Origin: Oceanimonas baumannii | GTDB lineage: Bacteria > Pseudomonadota > Gammaproteobacteria > Enterobacterales > Aeromonadaceae | Length of the DNA stretch: 64,000 nucleotides | Direction: 5' to 3' | NCBI RefSeq assembly: GCF_002245495.1 | Contig: NZ_NQJF01000008.1 | Location: 62,001-126,000, forward strand | In this document: positions 1-11,455 of the stretch, one piece after another | Numbering within the stretch: the stretch's first letter is position 1 | Layout: each line of letters opens with the position of its first letter | The notes under the pieces: model-generated | What the model saw: only the letters and a program-made list of their open reading frames with translations | Databases searched by the model: none | Told to the model about the DNA's origin: nothing | Program-made: the position numbers and the translations under genes

Positions 1-1305
1 ACCCGCACCGGCGTTGGCCAGTTCTTTAACGATCTGGCCTTTGCCTGCACCGGCCGTTATACCGGCGGCAGCGCCAAGGCAGCCGTTATTGCCAGTGCCT
101 TTCAGGGCATGATCTCGGGCAGCTCGGTCGGCAACACTGTGGCCTCCGGCTCCTTTACCATTCCCATGATGAAAAAGGCCGGCTTTAAACCGGAATTTGC
201 CGCCGCCAGCGAGGCCGCCGCCTCCACCGGCGGACAAATCATGCCTCCGCTGATGGGCGCCGCCGCCTTTATCATGGTGGAGTACATCGGCGTGTCCTAC
301 GCCGAGATCATGATGGCCGCCGTCATTCCTGCCGTGCTCTACTTCAGTGGCATCTTTATCGGTGCCCACTTTGAGGCGAAGAAGCAAGGCATCCTCGGGA
401 TCCCGAAAGAGCAACTGCCCAGCAAACTTGATCTGCTCAAGCGCCAGGGTTATATGCTGCTACCACTGGTAGTGGTAGTGGGCACCATCCTCGCCGGCTT
501 TACCGCCCAGCGCGCCGCCCTGCTCGGCATTGGTGCCGCCCTGCTGGTCAGCATGGTAAGAAAAGAGTCCCGGCTGACACCAAAGTCGCTGCTGTCCCTG
601 CTGGAGCAGGGTGCCCGCGTGGCTCTGCCGGTCATCGCCGCCGTGGCCACTGCCGGCATTATTGCCGGTGTGGTCGGTATGACCGGACTGGGTGCCAAGT
701 TTGCCGCCGGCATCATTAACCTGGCCGACGGCACCCTGATCCTGGCGCTTATCTTTACCATGATCGCCTGTATCGTGCTTGGCATGGGCCTGCCCACTAC
801 CGCCAACTACGTCGTGACCGCCACCATAGCGGCACCGGCACTGATCAACGAATTTGGCCTGGCCCCCATCGCCGTGCACCTGTTCGTGTTCTATTTCGGT
901 ATCGTCGCCGACATCACCCCGCCGGTGTGTCTGGCCGCCTATGCCGGTGCCGGTATCGCCCGGGCAAACCCGATGAAAACCGGTGTCACCGCGGTCAAGC
1001 TGGCTATTGGTGCCTTTATCATTCCTTATGTGTTTATCTACCATCCCATACTGGTGCTGGTCGACGTGAACCTGCCGGAGCTGGTTATGGCCCTGGTGTT
1101 CGCCCTGCTCGGTATGATGGCCATCAGCAGTGCATTGATTGGCTATTTCATTCGCCCGTCTTCACTGCCTGAAAGAGCCCTGTTGCTGGCGGCCGGTCTT
1201 GCCATGATCATGCCCGGTGTGGTCAGTTCCGGTTCGGGTCTGCTGTTGATTGCCGTTTGTTACTTGCTGCAGCGCCAGCGCCCTGCACTGGTAGCCACTT
1301 CGTAA
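1..1305 (+). CDS. TRAP transporter fused permease, C-terminal part (5' end outside window)
   Basis: The reading frame is open from base 1, so the start lies upstream; 434 C-terminal residues are visible. They match the large (DctM-type) membrane subunit of TRAP carriers, which import organic acids or similar solutes with a periplasmic binding protein and an ion gradient. Diagnostic stretches are GMISGSSVGN followed by GSFTIPMM, then GGQIMPPLMGAAAFIM and GLPTTANYVV, with about ten hydrophobic helices. The motif set is closest to the fused DctQM permeases that pair with TAXI-type binding proteins, but the N-terminal half that would prove fusion is not in view. The substrate is unknown. A LysR gene follows on the same strand. 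Confidence 0.9.
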   Translation, partial: TRTGVGQFFNDLAFACTGRYTGGSAKAAVIASAFQGMISGSSVGNTVASGSFTIPMMKKAGFKPEFAAASEAAASTGGQIMPPLMGAAAFIMVEYIGVSYAEIMMAAVIPAVLYFSGIFIGAHFEAKKQGILGIPKEQLPSKLDLLKRQGYMLLPLVVVVGTILAGFTAQRAALLGIGAALLVSMVRKESRLTPKSLLSLLEQGARVALPVIAAVATAGIIAGVVGMTGLGAKFAAGIINLADGTLILALIFTMIACIVLGMGLPTTANYVVTATIAAPALINEFGLAPIAVHLFVFYFGIVADITPPVCLAAYAGAGIARANPMKTGVTAVKLAIGAFIIPYVFIYHPILVLVDVNLPELVMALVFALLGMMAISSALIGYFIRPSSLPERALLLAAGLAMIMPGVVSSGSGLLLIAVCYLLQRQRPALVATS

Positions 1306-1357
1306 CAGCACCATACCAAAGGGAAATCACACTCCCTTACCGGCGTCAGCCGGTACT

Positions 1358-1389
1358 CAGGCCGCCAGACAGGTTATACTGGCGGCCTG
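1358..1389. repeat. Perfect 11-bp inverted repeat between the TRAP gene and the LysR gene
   Basis: CAGGCCGCCAG and its exact reverse complement CTGGCGGCCTG are separated by 10 bases containing TTATAC. No T-run follows, so it is not a classical intrinsic terminator. It could be a weak terminator for the TRAP gene or an operator for the LysR gene that begins 24 bases downstream. The TATACT at its right edge could serve as a -10 element. Confidence 0.5.
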
Positions 1390-1412
1390 CTTCCACAGCC
1401 ATATACGAATTC

Positions 1413-2321
1413 ATGCGTTACCTACCTTCCATTACGGCCATGCAATGTTTTGAGGCCTCAGCCAGGCACCTGAGCTTTACCCGTGCAGCGGACGAACTCA
1501 GCCTGACCCAGAGCGCGGTAAGCAAGCAGGTGGCCCAGCTTGAGTCGTTTCTTAACCGTAAGCTGTTTCGCCGCGTGCGACGCTCTCTGTGCCTGACCCC
1601 GGAGGGGGCCATTTATATCGGTGAAGTACGCAAGATCCTGGCCCAGCTGGAAATGTCGTCCCAGTACATCATGTCCTACAACAACCAGCGGGATGTACTC
1701 AGGGTCGCCACTCTACCCACCTTTGGCAGCCGCTGGCTGGCACCTCGGCTCAGTGCCTTTCTCGATCGCTACCCGCATATCAGCCTGGACTGCAGTGAAA
1801 AGGTTGAATCCTTTGACCTGGAGCAGGAAGGCATTGATATCGCTTTTTTCTACGGTCATGGCAGTTGGCCCGGCCTGGAATGTCATCGGCTGTTCGGTGA
1901 AGAAGTGATGCCCGTGTGCGCTCCAGAGCTTTTGAATAATCATTCACCGGCCTCCCCCCTGGAGCTGACGCGCTATCGCCTTCTGCACCTGTCTACCCGC
2001 CCTCGCTGCTGGCATGACTGGTTTGCAGCACAGGATCTGACCACGGAGCATAGCTACCAGGGCAACCGCTTTGAAACCTTTCACATGCTGCTTCGTGCCA
2101 CCATGGCCGGCTGCGGCATCGCTCTGCTACCCCGCTTTCTGATTGAAGACGAACTGGCCTCGGGTCAGCTGGTGGTACCCTGGTCTCACAGCCTGACCAG
2201 CGCCAACAGTTATTACCTGGTCTATCCGGAGCGTCTGGGTGAAGGGGAAAAAGTGCGTCTGTTTGCAGATTACCTGCTCAACCTTGCCGCCGCCGGCATG
2301 ACCAAACCCACACCCTCATAA
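1413..2321 (+). CDS. LysR-family transcriptional regulator (GcvA-like)
   Basis: 302 residues when started at the ATG opening MRYLPSITAM, which places the winged helix-turn-helix at the usual N-terminal position (LSFTRAADELSLTQSAVSKQ, about residues 20-40). The longer frame upstream reads through the TRAP stop region and lacks LysR character. The C-terminal substrate-binding fold runs from about residue 90. The sequence style (AMQCFEASARHLSFTRAA, and RLLHLSTRPRCWHDWF) is that of the GcvA/AmpR branch. It lies 107 bases after the TRAP permease gene on the same strand, so control of that transporter is plausible, but the usual divergent arrangement is absent. Confidence 0.88.
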   Translation: MRYLPSITAMQCFEASARHLSFTRAADELSLTQSAVSKQVAQLESFLNRKLFRRVRRSLCLTPEGAIYIGEVRKILAQLEMSSQYIMSYNNQRDVLRVATLPTFGSRWLAPRLSAFLDRYPHISLDCSEKVESFDLEQEGIDIAFFYGHGSWPGLECHRLFGEEVMPVCAPELLNNHSPASPLELTRYRLLHLSTRPRCWHDWFAAQDLTTEHSYQGNRFETFHMLLRATMAGCGIALLPRFLIEDELASGQLVVPWSHSLTSANSYYLVYPERLGEGEKVRLFADYLLNLAAAGMTKPTPS

Positions 2322-2426
2322 AGAATGACTATTCACTTAATATGAAAAAATAAAGAAATGGACACAGTCTCAGCCCCGGCGTAATAGATTTTGTGACCCC
2401 GACATGAACTTTCTTGTTGTACAGGG

Positions 2427-2455
2427 TTGGCAAAGCCGGCCCGACTTGCTATGGT
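2427..2455 (+). promoter_or_regulatory. Histidine operon promoter
   Basis: TTGGCA and TATGGT are separated by 17 bases (2433-2449). This is a good sigma-70 match about 40 bases upstream of the leader peptide, giving an expected start near 2462. No other comparable pair is seen between the LysR stop and hisL. Confidence 0.7.
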
Positions 2456-2496
2456 GAATCCGTTTTCAACGAATTGAATCAGCCGAATACCATATT

Positions 2497-2544
2497 ATGA
2501 ATATCCTGCACACTGCCAAGCACCACCATCATCATCGACATTAG
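2497..2544 (+). CDS. hisL: his operon leader peptide
   Basis: A 15-codon frame, [15 protein letters not shown], with seven histidines, five of them consecutive (residues 9-13). It lies between the operon promoter and a strong intrinsic hairpin, which is the classical arrangement for transcription attenuation. Ribosome stalling at the His codons when charged His-tRNA is scarce prevents the terminator from forming. The Salmonella and E. coli HisL peptides are of similar size and also carry seven His codons. Confidence 0.93.
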   Translation: MNILHTAKHHHHHRH

Positions 2545-2609
2545 TCTTTCAGAATGCTTTTTCTGGAAGACTTCGCGCTTGGCGGCTTCCAGCAGGACAG
2601 AATTTATGA

Positions 2610-2639
2610 CCCCCGGAAGCATCGCTTCCGGGGGTTTTT
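2610..2639 (+). terminator. his attenuator (intrinsic terminator)
   Basis: An 11-bp perfect GC-rich stem, CCCCCGGAAGC with GCTTCCGGGGG, has a three-base loop and is followed by five T. It sits 66 bases after hisL stops and 39 bases before hisG, as expected for the attenuator hairpin. Confidence 0.92.
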
Positions 2640-2677
2640 CGTTTCAGGACACAGATTACCAACAAGGAACACAGCTT

Positions 2678-3580
2678 ATGACTTTGGATAACACCCGTCT
2701 TCGTATCGCCATTCAGAAATCCGGCCGTCTCAGCACAGAGTGCCAGAAGCTACTGAAGGGCTGTGGCGTCAAGCTCAACATCCGTGAGCAACGACTGATT
2801 GCCCACGCCGAAAACATGCCCATTGATCTGCTGCTGGTACGTGACGACGATATTCCCGGTCTGGTCATGGATGGCGTGGTGGATCTCGGCGTGGTAGGTG
2901 AAAATGTGCTGGAAGAAACCCTGATGGAACGCCGGGCCACCAACGAGCCGGCCGACTATTCCGAACTCAAACGCCTGGATTTTGGCGGCTGCCGGCTGTC
3001 ACTGGCCGTGGCCGACGATTTCGATTACCAGGGCCCGCAAAGCCTGGAAGGCAAGCGCATTGCCACCTCTTACCCCTGGCTGCTGAAGCGCTTTATGGAC
3101 AATCAGGGCGTGAAGTTCAAAAGCGTCATGCTGAACGGCTCGGTAGAAGTTGCTCCCCGTGCCGGTGTGGCCGACGCCATCTGTGATCTGGTCTCTACCG
3201 GCGCCACCCTGGAAGCCAACGGCCTGGTAGAAGCCGATGTTATTTTCCGCTCCAAGGCGGTGCTTATCCAGAGCGGCACCGCGCTGCCAGCCGGCAAGCA
3301 ACAGATAGTCGACAAACTGCTGCCCCGCATTCAGGGCCTGCAGCAGGCACGGGAAAGCAAATACATCATGCTGCACGCCCCCAAAGACAAACTGGAAGAC
3401 GTGATTGACCTGCTGCCCGGTGCCGAACGCCCCACCATTATGCAACTGGCCGGCGACACCAATCAGGTGGCCATTCACATGGTCAGCAGTGAAGACATGT
3501 TCTGGGAAACCATGGAAGGACTGAAAGCCCTGGGGGCCTCTTCCATTCTGGTGCTGCCCATTGAGAAAATGATGGAGTAA
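2678..3580 (+). CDS. hisG: ATP phosphoribosyltransferase (long form)
   Basis: Catalyses the first step of histidine synthesis, joining ATP and PRPP, and is the usual feedback target of histidine. The 300 residues correspond to the long HisG form with a C-terminal ACT-like regulatory domain. The start chosen is the ATG giving [18 protein letters not shown], with AAGGA upstream. Frames opening earlier would run through the attenuator hairpin. Recognisable blocks are the N-terminal [22 protein letters not shown] (about 70-80) and the PRPP-site region [14 protein letters not shown]. First gene of an eight-cistron operon; hisD starts 2 bases after its stop. Confidence 0.96.
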   Translation: MTLDNTRLRIAIQKSGRLSTECQKLLKGCGVKLNIREQRLIAHAENMPIDLLLVRDDDIPGLVMDGVVDLGVVGENVLEETLMERRATNEPADYSELKRLDFGGCRLSLAVADDFDYQGPQSLEGKRIATSYPWLLKRFMDNQGVKFKSVMLNGSVEVAPRAGVADAICDLVSTGATLEANGLVEADVIFRSKAVLIQSGTALPAGKQQIVDKLLPRIQGLQQARESKYIMLHAPKDKLEDVIDLLPGAERPTIMQLAGDTNQVAIHMVSSEDMFWETMEGLKALGASSILVLPIEKMME

Positions 3581-3582
3581 CC

Positions 3583-4875
3583 ATGAAAACCCTGGACTGG
3601 AATCAACTGAGTGGGGCCGAGCAGGCCGCTGCACTGCGCCGGCCTGCCCTGGAACAACGTGGCCGTGAAGCTCAGGTAACCGACATTATCAATAAGGTAC
3701 GTGAGGGGGGCGATGCCGCCCTGCTCGAGCTCACCCGCACCCTGGACCGGGCTGAGCGTGATTGCCTTGAACTGACCGAAGCAGAGATCAGCGCCGCCGG
3801 CGAGCGGATCAGCGATGAGCTGAAAGCTGCCATTGAGCTTGCCATTAATAACATTGAAACCTTTCACCATGCGCAGCTGCCCGTGCCGGTCATCCAGGAC
3901 ACCGCTCCCGGCGTTCGCTGCGAGCTGCACTTTCAGCCCATCACCAAGGTGGGCCTGTATGTGCCCGGCGGCAGTGCACCTTTGGTCTCTACCGTGATGA
4001 TGCTGGCGGTACCGGCCCGCCTGGCCGGTTGTGAACGGGTGGTATTATGCTCACCTCCCCCCATTAACGATGCCATTGTCTATACCGCTGCCCGCTGCGG
4101 CGTGGACGCCATCTACACCCTGGGTGGTGCACAGGCGGTGGCGGCCATGGCCTATGGCAGCGAGACCGTCACCAAGGTCGACAAGATCTTCGGTCCGGGC
4201 AACGCCTGGGTCACCGAAGCCAAACAACAGGTATCCGGTGACGTGGACGGCGCCGCCATCGACATGCCCGCCGGTCCGTCGGAAGTGCTGGTGATTGCCG
4301 ATGAATTTGCCGATGCCGATTTTATCGCGTCCGATCTGCTGTCACAGGCCGAGCACGGCCCCGACTCACAGGTGATTCTGGTGACCCCGAGCCGGGACTT
4401 CGCGGTCAAGGTCGATGAAGCCCTGGAGCGCCAGCTTGCCAGTCTGTCCCGGGCCGACATCGCCCGTCAGGCACTGGCAGAGAGCCGTACTTTCATCTGT
4501 AGCAACCTGGAACAGGCGGCACGCATTTCCAATGCCTACGCCCCCGAACACCTGATTGTGCAGACCGAGAATCCGCGCGCCCTGCTGCCACGGCTTAAAA
4601 ATGCCGGTTCCATCTTTTTGGGTGCCTGGACCCCGGAGTCGGTCGGCGATTACGCCAGCGGTACCAACCACACCCTGCCTACCTACGGTTATGCGCGCAC
4701 CTGTTCCAGCCTGGGGCTGGCCGACTATCAGCGCCGCTACACCGTGCAGGAGCTAAGCCCGCAAGGCTTGCGCACTATCGGCCCGGCGGTAGAGCTGCTG
4801 GCGGCCACTGAAACCCTGGATGCTCACAAAAACGCGGTTACCCTGCGACTGGCAAAACTGGAGAAACAAGCATGA
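3583..4875 (+). CDS. hisD: Histidinol dehydrogenase
   Basis: Performs the last two steps of the pathway, oxidising L-histidinol to histidine with two NAD+ and a catalytic Zn. It has 430 residues, close to the E. coli length of 434. Typical stretches are [17 protein letters not shown] (about 126-142), [14 protein letters not shown] (about 200-213), [11 protein letters not shown] (about 227-237) and YAPEHL with NTHTLPTYG-like [10 protein letters not shown] in the C-terminal half. Its stop overlaps the hisC start as ATGA, implying translational coupling. Confidence 0.97.
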   Translation: MKTLDWNQLSGAEQAAALRRPALEQRGREAQVTDIINKVREGGDAALLELTRTLDRAERDCLELTEAEISAAGERISDELKAAIELAINNIETFHHAQLPVPVIQDTAPGVRCELHFQPITKVGLYVPGGSAPLVSTVMMLAVPARLAGCERVVLCSPPPINDAIVYTAARCGVDAIYTLGGAQAVAAMAYGSETVTKVDKIFGPGNAWVTEAKQQVSGDVDGAAIDMPAGPSEVLVIADEFADADFIASDLLSQAEHGPDSQVILVTPSRDFAVKVDEALERQLASLSRADIARQALAESRTFICSNLEQAARISNAYAPEHLIVQTENPRALLPRLKNAGSIFLGAWTPESVGDYASGTNHTLPTYGYARTCSSLGLADYQRRYTVQELSPQGLRTIGPAVELLAATETLDAHKNAVTLRLAKLEKQA

Positions 4876-5930
4876 GCCCTACGTTACTGGCCCGCGCCAA
4901 AGTACAGCAACTGACCCCCTACCAGTCGGCCCGCCGTATTGGTGGTCAGGGGCACATCTGGCTGAACGCCAACGAGGCCGCCGACAGCGGAAAGTTTAAC
5001 CTCGACTGCGAGCGGCTGAACCGCTATCCCGAGTGCCAGCCACCTCAGGTTATTCAGGCCTATGCCGCCTATGCCGGTGTCAGTCCGGAGCAGGTTCTGG
5101 TCAGCCGTGGCGGTGATGAAGGCATTGAACTGCTGATCCGCACCTTCTGCGAACCCGGTGAAGATCGGATCCTGATCAGCTCCCCCACCTATGGCATGTA
5201 TGCCATCAGTGCCGAAACCAACGGTGTTCATGTGGTAGATGTACCGCTCACCGCCGAGCGCCAGCCCGACTTCGACGGTATTATTGAACGCCTTGATGAG
5301 GTCAAGCTGGTGTTTCTGTGTTCGCCCAATAACCCTACCGGCGATCTGGTCAACCGGGACGGACTGCTGCGCCTGCTGAACGCCGCCCGGGGCCGGGCCC
5401 TGGTGGTCGTGGACGAAGCTTACATCGAGTTTTGCCCAGAGCACAGCCAGGCCGCTCTGTTAGCCGACTACGACAACCTGGTCATCATCCGCACCCTGTC
5501 CAAAGCCTTTGGCCTGGCCGGCATTCGTTGCGGTTTTACCCTGGCCAGCCCGGAGGTCATTGGTCTGCTGCTCAAGGTCATTGCCCCCTACCCGGTGGCC
5601 GAGCCGGTAGCGCAGATTGCTGCTCAGGCCCTGAGCGAGCAGGGCCTGGTACTGATGCGCAACCGGGTAGATGAGATTAACCGTCTTAAAGATGAACTGG
5701 CCCGCAGTCTGCTGCAACACCAGCAGGTACGCGAAGTCTTTGCCCCCAACGGCAACTATTTACTGGTTCGTTTCAGTCCGGGCAGTGAAATGTTTGCCCG
5801 AATGAGTCGCGCCGGTATCATATTGCGCGATTTTGCCAGCAGACCGGGTCTGTCGGACTGCATTCGCATCACCATCGGCAACCGTGCCGAAATGGACGCG
5901 GTACTCAACGTACTGCAAAAGGAGCAATAA
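4872..5930 (+). CDS. hisC: Histidinol-phosphate aminotransferase
   Basis: PLP-dependent class I/II aminotransferase converting imidazole-acetol phosphate and glutamate to histidinol phosphate. It has 352 residues, the family length. The PLP lysine lies in [17 protein letters not shown] (about residues 201-217), and the CSPNNPTGD block near 150 contacts the cofactor. The start overlaps hisD by four bases (ATGA), and hisB follows its stop directly. Confidence 0.96.
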   Translation: MSPTLLARAKVQQLTPYQSARRIGGQGHIWLNANEAADSGKFNLDCERLNRYPECQPPQVIQAYAAYAGVSPEQVLVSRGGDEGIELLIRTFCEPGEDRILISSPTYGMYAISAETNGVHVVDVPLTAERQPDFDGIIERLDEVKLVFLCSPNNPTGDLVNRDGLLRLLNAARGRALVVVDEAYIEFCPEHSQAALLADYDNLVIIRTLSKAFGLAGIRCGFTLASPEVIGLLLKVIAPYPVAEPVAQIAAQALSEQGLVLMRNRVDEINRLKDELARSLLQHQQVREVFAPNGNYLLVRFSPGSEMFARMSRAGIILRDFASRPGLSDCIRITIGNRAEMDAVLNVLQKEQ

Positions 5931-7001
5931 GTGTCTAAGGAACGCATTCTTTTTATCGATCGTGACGGCACCATGGTGGAAGAGCCGCCGGTTGACAAGC
6001 AGCTGGACAGGCTCGACAAGCTGGCGTTTTTGCCTAATGTCATCCCCGCCCTGCTGGCCCTGCAAAACGCCGGCTACCGGCTGGTGATGGTCACCAACCA
6101 GGACGGTCTGGGCACCGACAGCTTCCCTCAGGAAGACTTCGACGCCCCCCACAACCTGATGATGCAGATCCTCACCTCTCAGGGGGTACGCTTTGACGAC
6201 GTACTGATCTGCCCGCATTTTCAGCACGATGACTGTGCCTGCCGTAAACCCCGGCTCGGCCTGGTGAAAGACTATCTGCAGCAGGGCAAAATCGACTTTA
6301 CCGACTCCTGGGTCATTGGCGACCGCCACACCGACATGCAGCTGGCCGAAAACATGGGCCTGCCCGGTCTGCACTACGGCCACAACGATCTGGGCTGGAA
6401 CCAGATCGTGGCCCGGCTCACCAGTCGCGGCCGCACCGCCGAGGTGACCCGCACCACCAAGGAAACCGATATTCACGTGGAGCTGGATCTGGATCAGACC
6501 GGCGGCAGCCAGATCAGCACCGGCCTGCACTTTTTTGACCACATGCTGGATCAAATTGCCACCCATGGCGGTTTCCGTCTGAACGTAAAAGTGGACGGCG
6601 ATCTGCACATTGACGATCACCACACCGTGGAAGACACCGCCCTGGCCCTGGGTGAAGCGCTGCGCAAGGCCCTGGGTAACAAACGAGGCATCGGCCGCTT
6701 TGGCTTTGTACTGCCGATGGACGAGTGCGAAGCGGCGGTCACCCTGGATCTCTCCGGTCGCCCCTACATGAAGTTTGAAGGCGAGTTCAAGCAGCCCAAG
6801 GCCGGTGATCTCACCGTGGAAATGGTGCCGCATTTCTTCCGCAGCTTAAGCGACAGCCTGGCTGCCAACATTCACCTCAAGGTGACCGGCGACAACACCC
6901 ATCACATGGTGGAAAGCGTGTTCAAGAGCTTTGGCCGCGCCCTGCGCCAGGCCATTCGGGTAGAAGGCTTTGATCTGCCATCGAGCAAGGGGGTTCTGTG
7001 A
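5931..7001 (+). CDS. hisB: Bifunctional histidinol-phosphatase / imidazoleglycerol-phosphate dehydratase
   Basis: A fused enzyme of 356 residues. The N-terminal HAD phosphatase (about 1-165) has the nucleophile motif FIDRDGTM and a zinc-binding [15 protein letters not shown] loop. The C-terminal dehydratase (about 170-356) carries the metal-binding histidine motifs [14 protein letters not shown] and [12 protein letters not shown]. It catalyses steps seven and nine. The start is GTG, immediately after the hisC stop, with AAGGAG upstream. Fusion of the two activities is typical of enteric and related gammaproteobacteria. Confidence 0.96.
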   Translation: MSKERILFIDRDGTMVEEPPVDKQLDRLDKLAFLPNVIPALLALQNAGYRLVMVTNQDGLGTDSFPQEDFDAPHNLMMQILTSQGVRFDDVLICPHFQHDDCACRKPRLGLVKDYLQQGKIDFTDSWVIGDRHTDMQLAENMGLPGLHYGHNDLGWNQIVARLTSRGRTAEVTRTTKETDIHVELDLDQTGGSQISTGLHFFDHMLDQIATHGGFRLNVKVDGDLHIDDHHTVEDTALALGEALRKALGNKRGIGRFGFVLPMDECEAAVTLDLSGRPYMKFEGEFKQPKAGDLTVEMVPHFFRSLSDSLAANIHLKVTGDNTHHMVESVFKSFGRALRQAIRVEGFDLPSSKGVL

Positions 7002-7587
7002 AGGTCGTCATTATCGATACCGGCTGCGCCAACCTGTCTTCGGTGCGCTACGCCGTCGAGCGCCTGGGCTATGAAGTAACCGTGAGCCGTGACCCCGGGG
7101 TAGTGCTGGCCGCCGACAAGCTGCTGCTGCCCGGCGTGGGCACCGCCAGGGAAGCGATGAAAAACCTGCACGATCGCGGCCTGGTGGAGCTGATTGATCA
7201 GCTTCATCAGCCGGTGCTGGGCATTTGCCTGGGCATGCAGATGCTGGTAAACCACTCCGGTGAAGGCGACGTGGACTGCCTGGGCAAGGTGGACGCCGAC
7301 TGTGTGCACCTGGAAGGCGGCGATGGCATCCGCCTGCCCCACATGGGCTGGAACCAGATCACGCCCATGCCCGGCCACCCGCTGTTCAAGGACATTCCCG
7401 AAGGCAGCTTTTTCTACTTCGTGCACTCCTACGCGGTGCCGGTGGGCGAATATACCCTGGCCACCAGCCAGCACGGCCAGACCTTCAGTGCCGCCATTGG
7501 CCAGGAAAACTTCTTTGGCGTGCAATTTCACCCGGAGCGCTCCGGTGCCGCCGGTGCTCAACTGCTGAAAAACTTTCTGGAGCTGTA

Positions 7588-7588
<1 letters not shown>
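6998..7588 (+). CDS. hisH: Imidazole glycerol phosphate synthase, glutaminase subunit
   Basis: Class I glutamine amidotransferase that supplies ammonia to HisF. It has 196 residues. The nucleophilic cysteine is in VLGICLGMQ (about residues 73-81) and the catalytic His-Glu pair is in VQFHPERSG near the C-terminus. The GTG start overlaps the hisB stop as GTGA. A short hisA-like frame starts on its TAA stop (TAATG). Confidence 0.96.
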
Positions 7589-9152
<1,564 letters not shown>

Positions 9153-9160
<8 letters not shown>

Positions 9161-9761
9161 TGCAAGCAAGCTGGACTGGGACAAGGTAGATGGCCTGATG
9201 CCGGTGATTGTGCAGGACTGCCACAGTGGCCGGGTGCTGATGCTGGGCTATATGAACGGTGACGCCCTCGCCAAAACCCGGGAGACCGGCCATGTGACCT
9301 TTTTCAGCCGCACCAAAAACCGGCTGTGGACCAAGGGCGAAAGCTCGGGTCATGTACTGCAACTCAAAGACATCAGTACCGACTGCGATAGCGACACCCT
9401 GCTGGTGATGGCTGAGCCCGTAGGCCCTACCTGTCACCTGGGCAATGTGTCCTGCTTTAATGAGCAACAGACACCGGCACTCACCTTTCTGGCCGAGCTG
9501 GAGCAGGTTATCGCCAGCCGCAAGGGTGCCGATCCCGAGTCCAGCTACACCGCCAGCCTGTATGCCAGGGGTACCAAGCGCATTGCCCAGAAAGTGGGTG
9601 AAGAAGGCGTGGAGACCGCACTGGCCGCCACCGTGCACGACAAGGACGAGCTGGTGAATGAATCCGCCGACCTGCTCTACCACCTCACCGTGTTGCTGCA
9701 GCAGGAAGGACTGGAGTTAACCGACGTGATTAACAAGCTTAAAGAGCGCCACAGCAAATAA
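9153..9761 (+). CDS. hisI: Bifunctional phosphoribosyl-AMP cyclohydrolase / phosphoribosyl-ATP pyrophosphatase
   Basis: A HisIE fusion of 202 residues catalysing steps two and three. The cyclohydrolase half (about 1-110) has the zinc and magnesium ligands in DCDSDTLL and [12 protein letters not shown]. The pyrophosphatase half (about 115-202) is all-helical with [13 protein letters not shown] and [14 protein letters not shown]. The GTG start overlaps the hisF stop. This is the last cistron, followed 2 bases later by an intrinsic terminator. Confidence 0.96.
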
Positions 9762-9763
9762 AC

Positions 9764-9792
9764 ACAAAGGCGGGCCTGCAGCCCGCCTTTGT
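9764..9792. terminator. Bidirectional terminator between hisIE and the DUF4377 lipoprotein gene
   Basis: ACAAAGGCGGGC pairs perfectly with GCCCGCCTTTGT over 12 bases around a CTGCA loop. It follows the hisIE stop by 2 bases and the convergent lipoprotein gene ends 21 bases further on, so one hairpin can serve both directions. Confidence 0.85.
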
Positions 9793-9813
9793 TCCATTCT
9801 GTCACCGCCACCT

Positions 9814-10149
9814 TCAGGGCATCACTTTTTGCTTCCCGAGTACCTGCAGCAACCGGTACTGATAAAGGCTGGCATCGGCCGGCGCATTGTCCGGCGTAAA
9901 ACGCTGCCGCCGCTCTATCTGCAATGTCTGCTGATAACCCGGCTCAAACTCAAAGCCGCTGATCCGGTCATAGAACAGCTGGCCGTCCACCACTAGGCAC
10001 TTCATCGGGCCCACCCCAACACAGTCGGCCTGTTGCGGCCCTACCGTCACCGTCATCACTTCCGTTCCTGCAGACATGCTGTCTTGCTGCTCTCCCGCAG
10101 AACACCCGGCCAGCAACACGGTCAATAACACAGCAAACGATTTTTTCAT
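9814..10149 (-). CDS. DUF4377 domain lipoprotein
   Basis: 111 residues from the ATG of MKKSFAVLL; a GGGAG sits upstream of this codon, while an ATG 27 bases earlier lacks one. The N-terminal lipobox LLAGCSAG marks a lipid-modified, membrane-anchored protein. The mature part carries the DUF4377 signature: a TVTVGPQQADCVGVGPMKCL stretch, then LFYDRISGFEFEPGY and ENAPADAS-like DNAPADASLYQYRLL. DUF4377 has no firmly established function and often accompanies META/HslJ-type heat-shock lipoproteins. It stands alone, with the his terminator on one side and a GNAT gene well upstream. Confidence 0.85.
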   Translation of the reverse strand: MKKSFAVLLTVLLAGCSAGEQQDSMSAGTEVMTVTVGPQQADCVGVGPMKCLVVDGQLFYDRISGFEFEPGYQQTLQIERRQRFTPDNAPADASLYQYRLLQVLGKQKVMP

Positions 10150-10341
10150 TAACAGACTCCCGGAAACATTCGTCATCTTATGACGAGCCCTATTTTATGA
10201 ATACCTATTTCCCGTTTAGCATAACATCAAACCCGGAGCAGGAACGACCCGGGCAATACAAGCCACCCAATAGTTCGCACCGAGGAATTTTATGTAAAAT
10301 AAAACCATCAACCAGGCCGCACTTGCCCCACAGGCAGGCCG

Positions 10342-10836
10342 TCAGTCGTCGCTCGTACCCAGCCATTTATACATCACAAAGGTATCAACAAAGCCGAGCC
10401 GGGCATGCCGGTAAGCCTTGGGCACTCTGCCCACAATCTCAAAACCCAGTTTCTGCCACAGCTTCACCGCCACCTCATTGACAGATACCACGCTGTTATA
10501 CTGCATGGCCTTGAAACCAAACTCGGTCGCCTGTTGCTGGGAGTGCTCACACAGGGCCCGGGCAATGCCCTTGCCTCTCGCCTGCTCTGCAACCATATAA
10601 CCACAATTACACACATGGTTACCCGGACCGGCCGCATTAGGCTTAATATAATACGAGCCCAGCACCTCACCGTTATCGATATACACATAGCTTTTCAGCG
10701 GTAACTCGCACCAAAGATGATAGGCCTGTTCCAGTGTTATCTCCGGCTCAAACGCATAGGTTTCCCGGGCCGAAACCACCCGGGAAAATACCGGCCAGAA
10801 TGATTTAAAATCTTCACGATTCATCACACGGATCAT
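10342..10836 (-). CDS. GNAT-family N-acetyltransferase
   Basis: 164 residues with the acetyl-CoA binding core: the motif A loop EQARGKGIARALCEH at about residues 88-102, preceded by the NCGYMVAE strand, and the motif B region EVAVKLWQKLGFEIVGRV. The substrate is unknown; the overall pattern is closest to small-molecule or phosphinothricin-like acetyltransferases. It is the last of a leftward run after the methyltransferase gene (38 bases apart). Confidence 0.85.
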   Translation of the reverse strand: MIRVMNREDFKSFWPVFSRVVSARETYAFEPEITLEQAYHLWCELPLKSYVYIDNGEVLGSYYIKPNAAGPGNHVCNCGYMVAEQARGKGIARALCEHSQQQATEFGFKAMQYNSVVSVNEVAVKLWQKLGFEIVGRVPKAYRHARLGFVDTFVMYKWLGTSDD

Positions 10837-10873
10837 ATCATTACCTTTTTAACGGTATCATTCAGGCCGGAAA

Positions 10874-11455
10874 TCATGATCTCTTTCTGGCAATAAGGTG
10901 ACAGGCCTCACCGGCCTGCCCCGAGATGGTTGAAGCATCCGTAACACGGGAAAGCATGATATCAAAACCATCCAGCATATCGTGAAGCTCTTGCTCCCGG
11001 CTATGCCACATGGCAATACCGAAGCCAGAGGTGAACCGGATGCTTTGCTCAGAGCAAAACTCTGCCAGATAAAGAGTCCCGCCGGGCTGTAGTACCCGCC
11101 AGAGTTCTTTTATGGTTTTTTCCCGGGAAGGCGTGTCAGTAATGCAGGTGAATACGGCACAGGCAACCACAGCGTCAAACTCATTATTCTGAAAGGGAAG
11201 TACCTGCCCGGTGTAATGCCGAAGGTCAAGATATGGAAAGTCTTCCCTCCCCCGGGCAATCATTTGCTCTGATGAGTCCACTCCTACAATATTTTCAAAT
11301 CCGGAATGATAAAGTTGCTCCGTAATACGCCCATATCCGCACCCGAAATCAAGCACTCTGGCTTGACCGGACACCACGGCAGCATATTCCCCGACAAGAA
11401 TATCAAGGTTAAAGTTCACCGATGCCGCTACCCCGTTCCATTCATTCAACAACAT
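10874..11455 (-). CDS. SAM-dependent class I methyltransferase
   Basis: 193 residues when begun at the ATG of MLLNEWNGVA, which has AGAGGGG upstream and overlaps the preceding phosphatase gene by 14 bases. Longer frames would cover that gene. The SAM-binding glycine loop is VLDFGCGYGRIT (about residues 32-43), followed by the acidic VGVDSSEQMI and a Methyltransf_11-type VVACAVFTCITD. The substrate cannot be read from sequence. Overlap with the HAD phosphatase suggests co-translation. Confidence 0.85.
   Translation of the reverse strand: MLLNEWNGVAASVNFNLDILVGEYAAVVSGQARVLDFGCGYGRITEQLYHSGFENIVGVDSSEQMIARGREDFPYLDLRHYTGQVLPFQNNEFDAVVACAVFTCITDTPSREKTIKELWRVLQPGGTLYLAEFCSEQSIRFTSGFGIAMWHSREQELHDMLDGFDIMLSRVTDASTISGQAGEACHLIARKRS

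Noticed and set aside
5760-6833. 357-codon frame opposite hisC/hisB
   Set aside because: Shadow of the his genes; His/Gly/Gln-rich composition and no homology.
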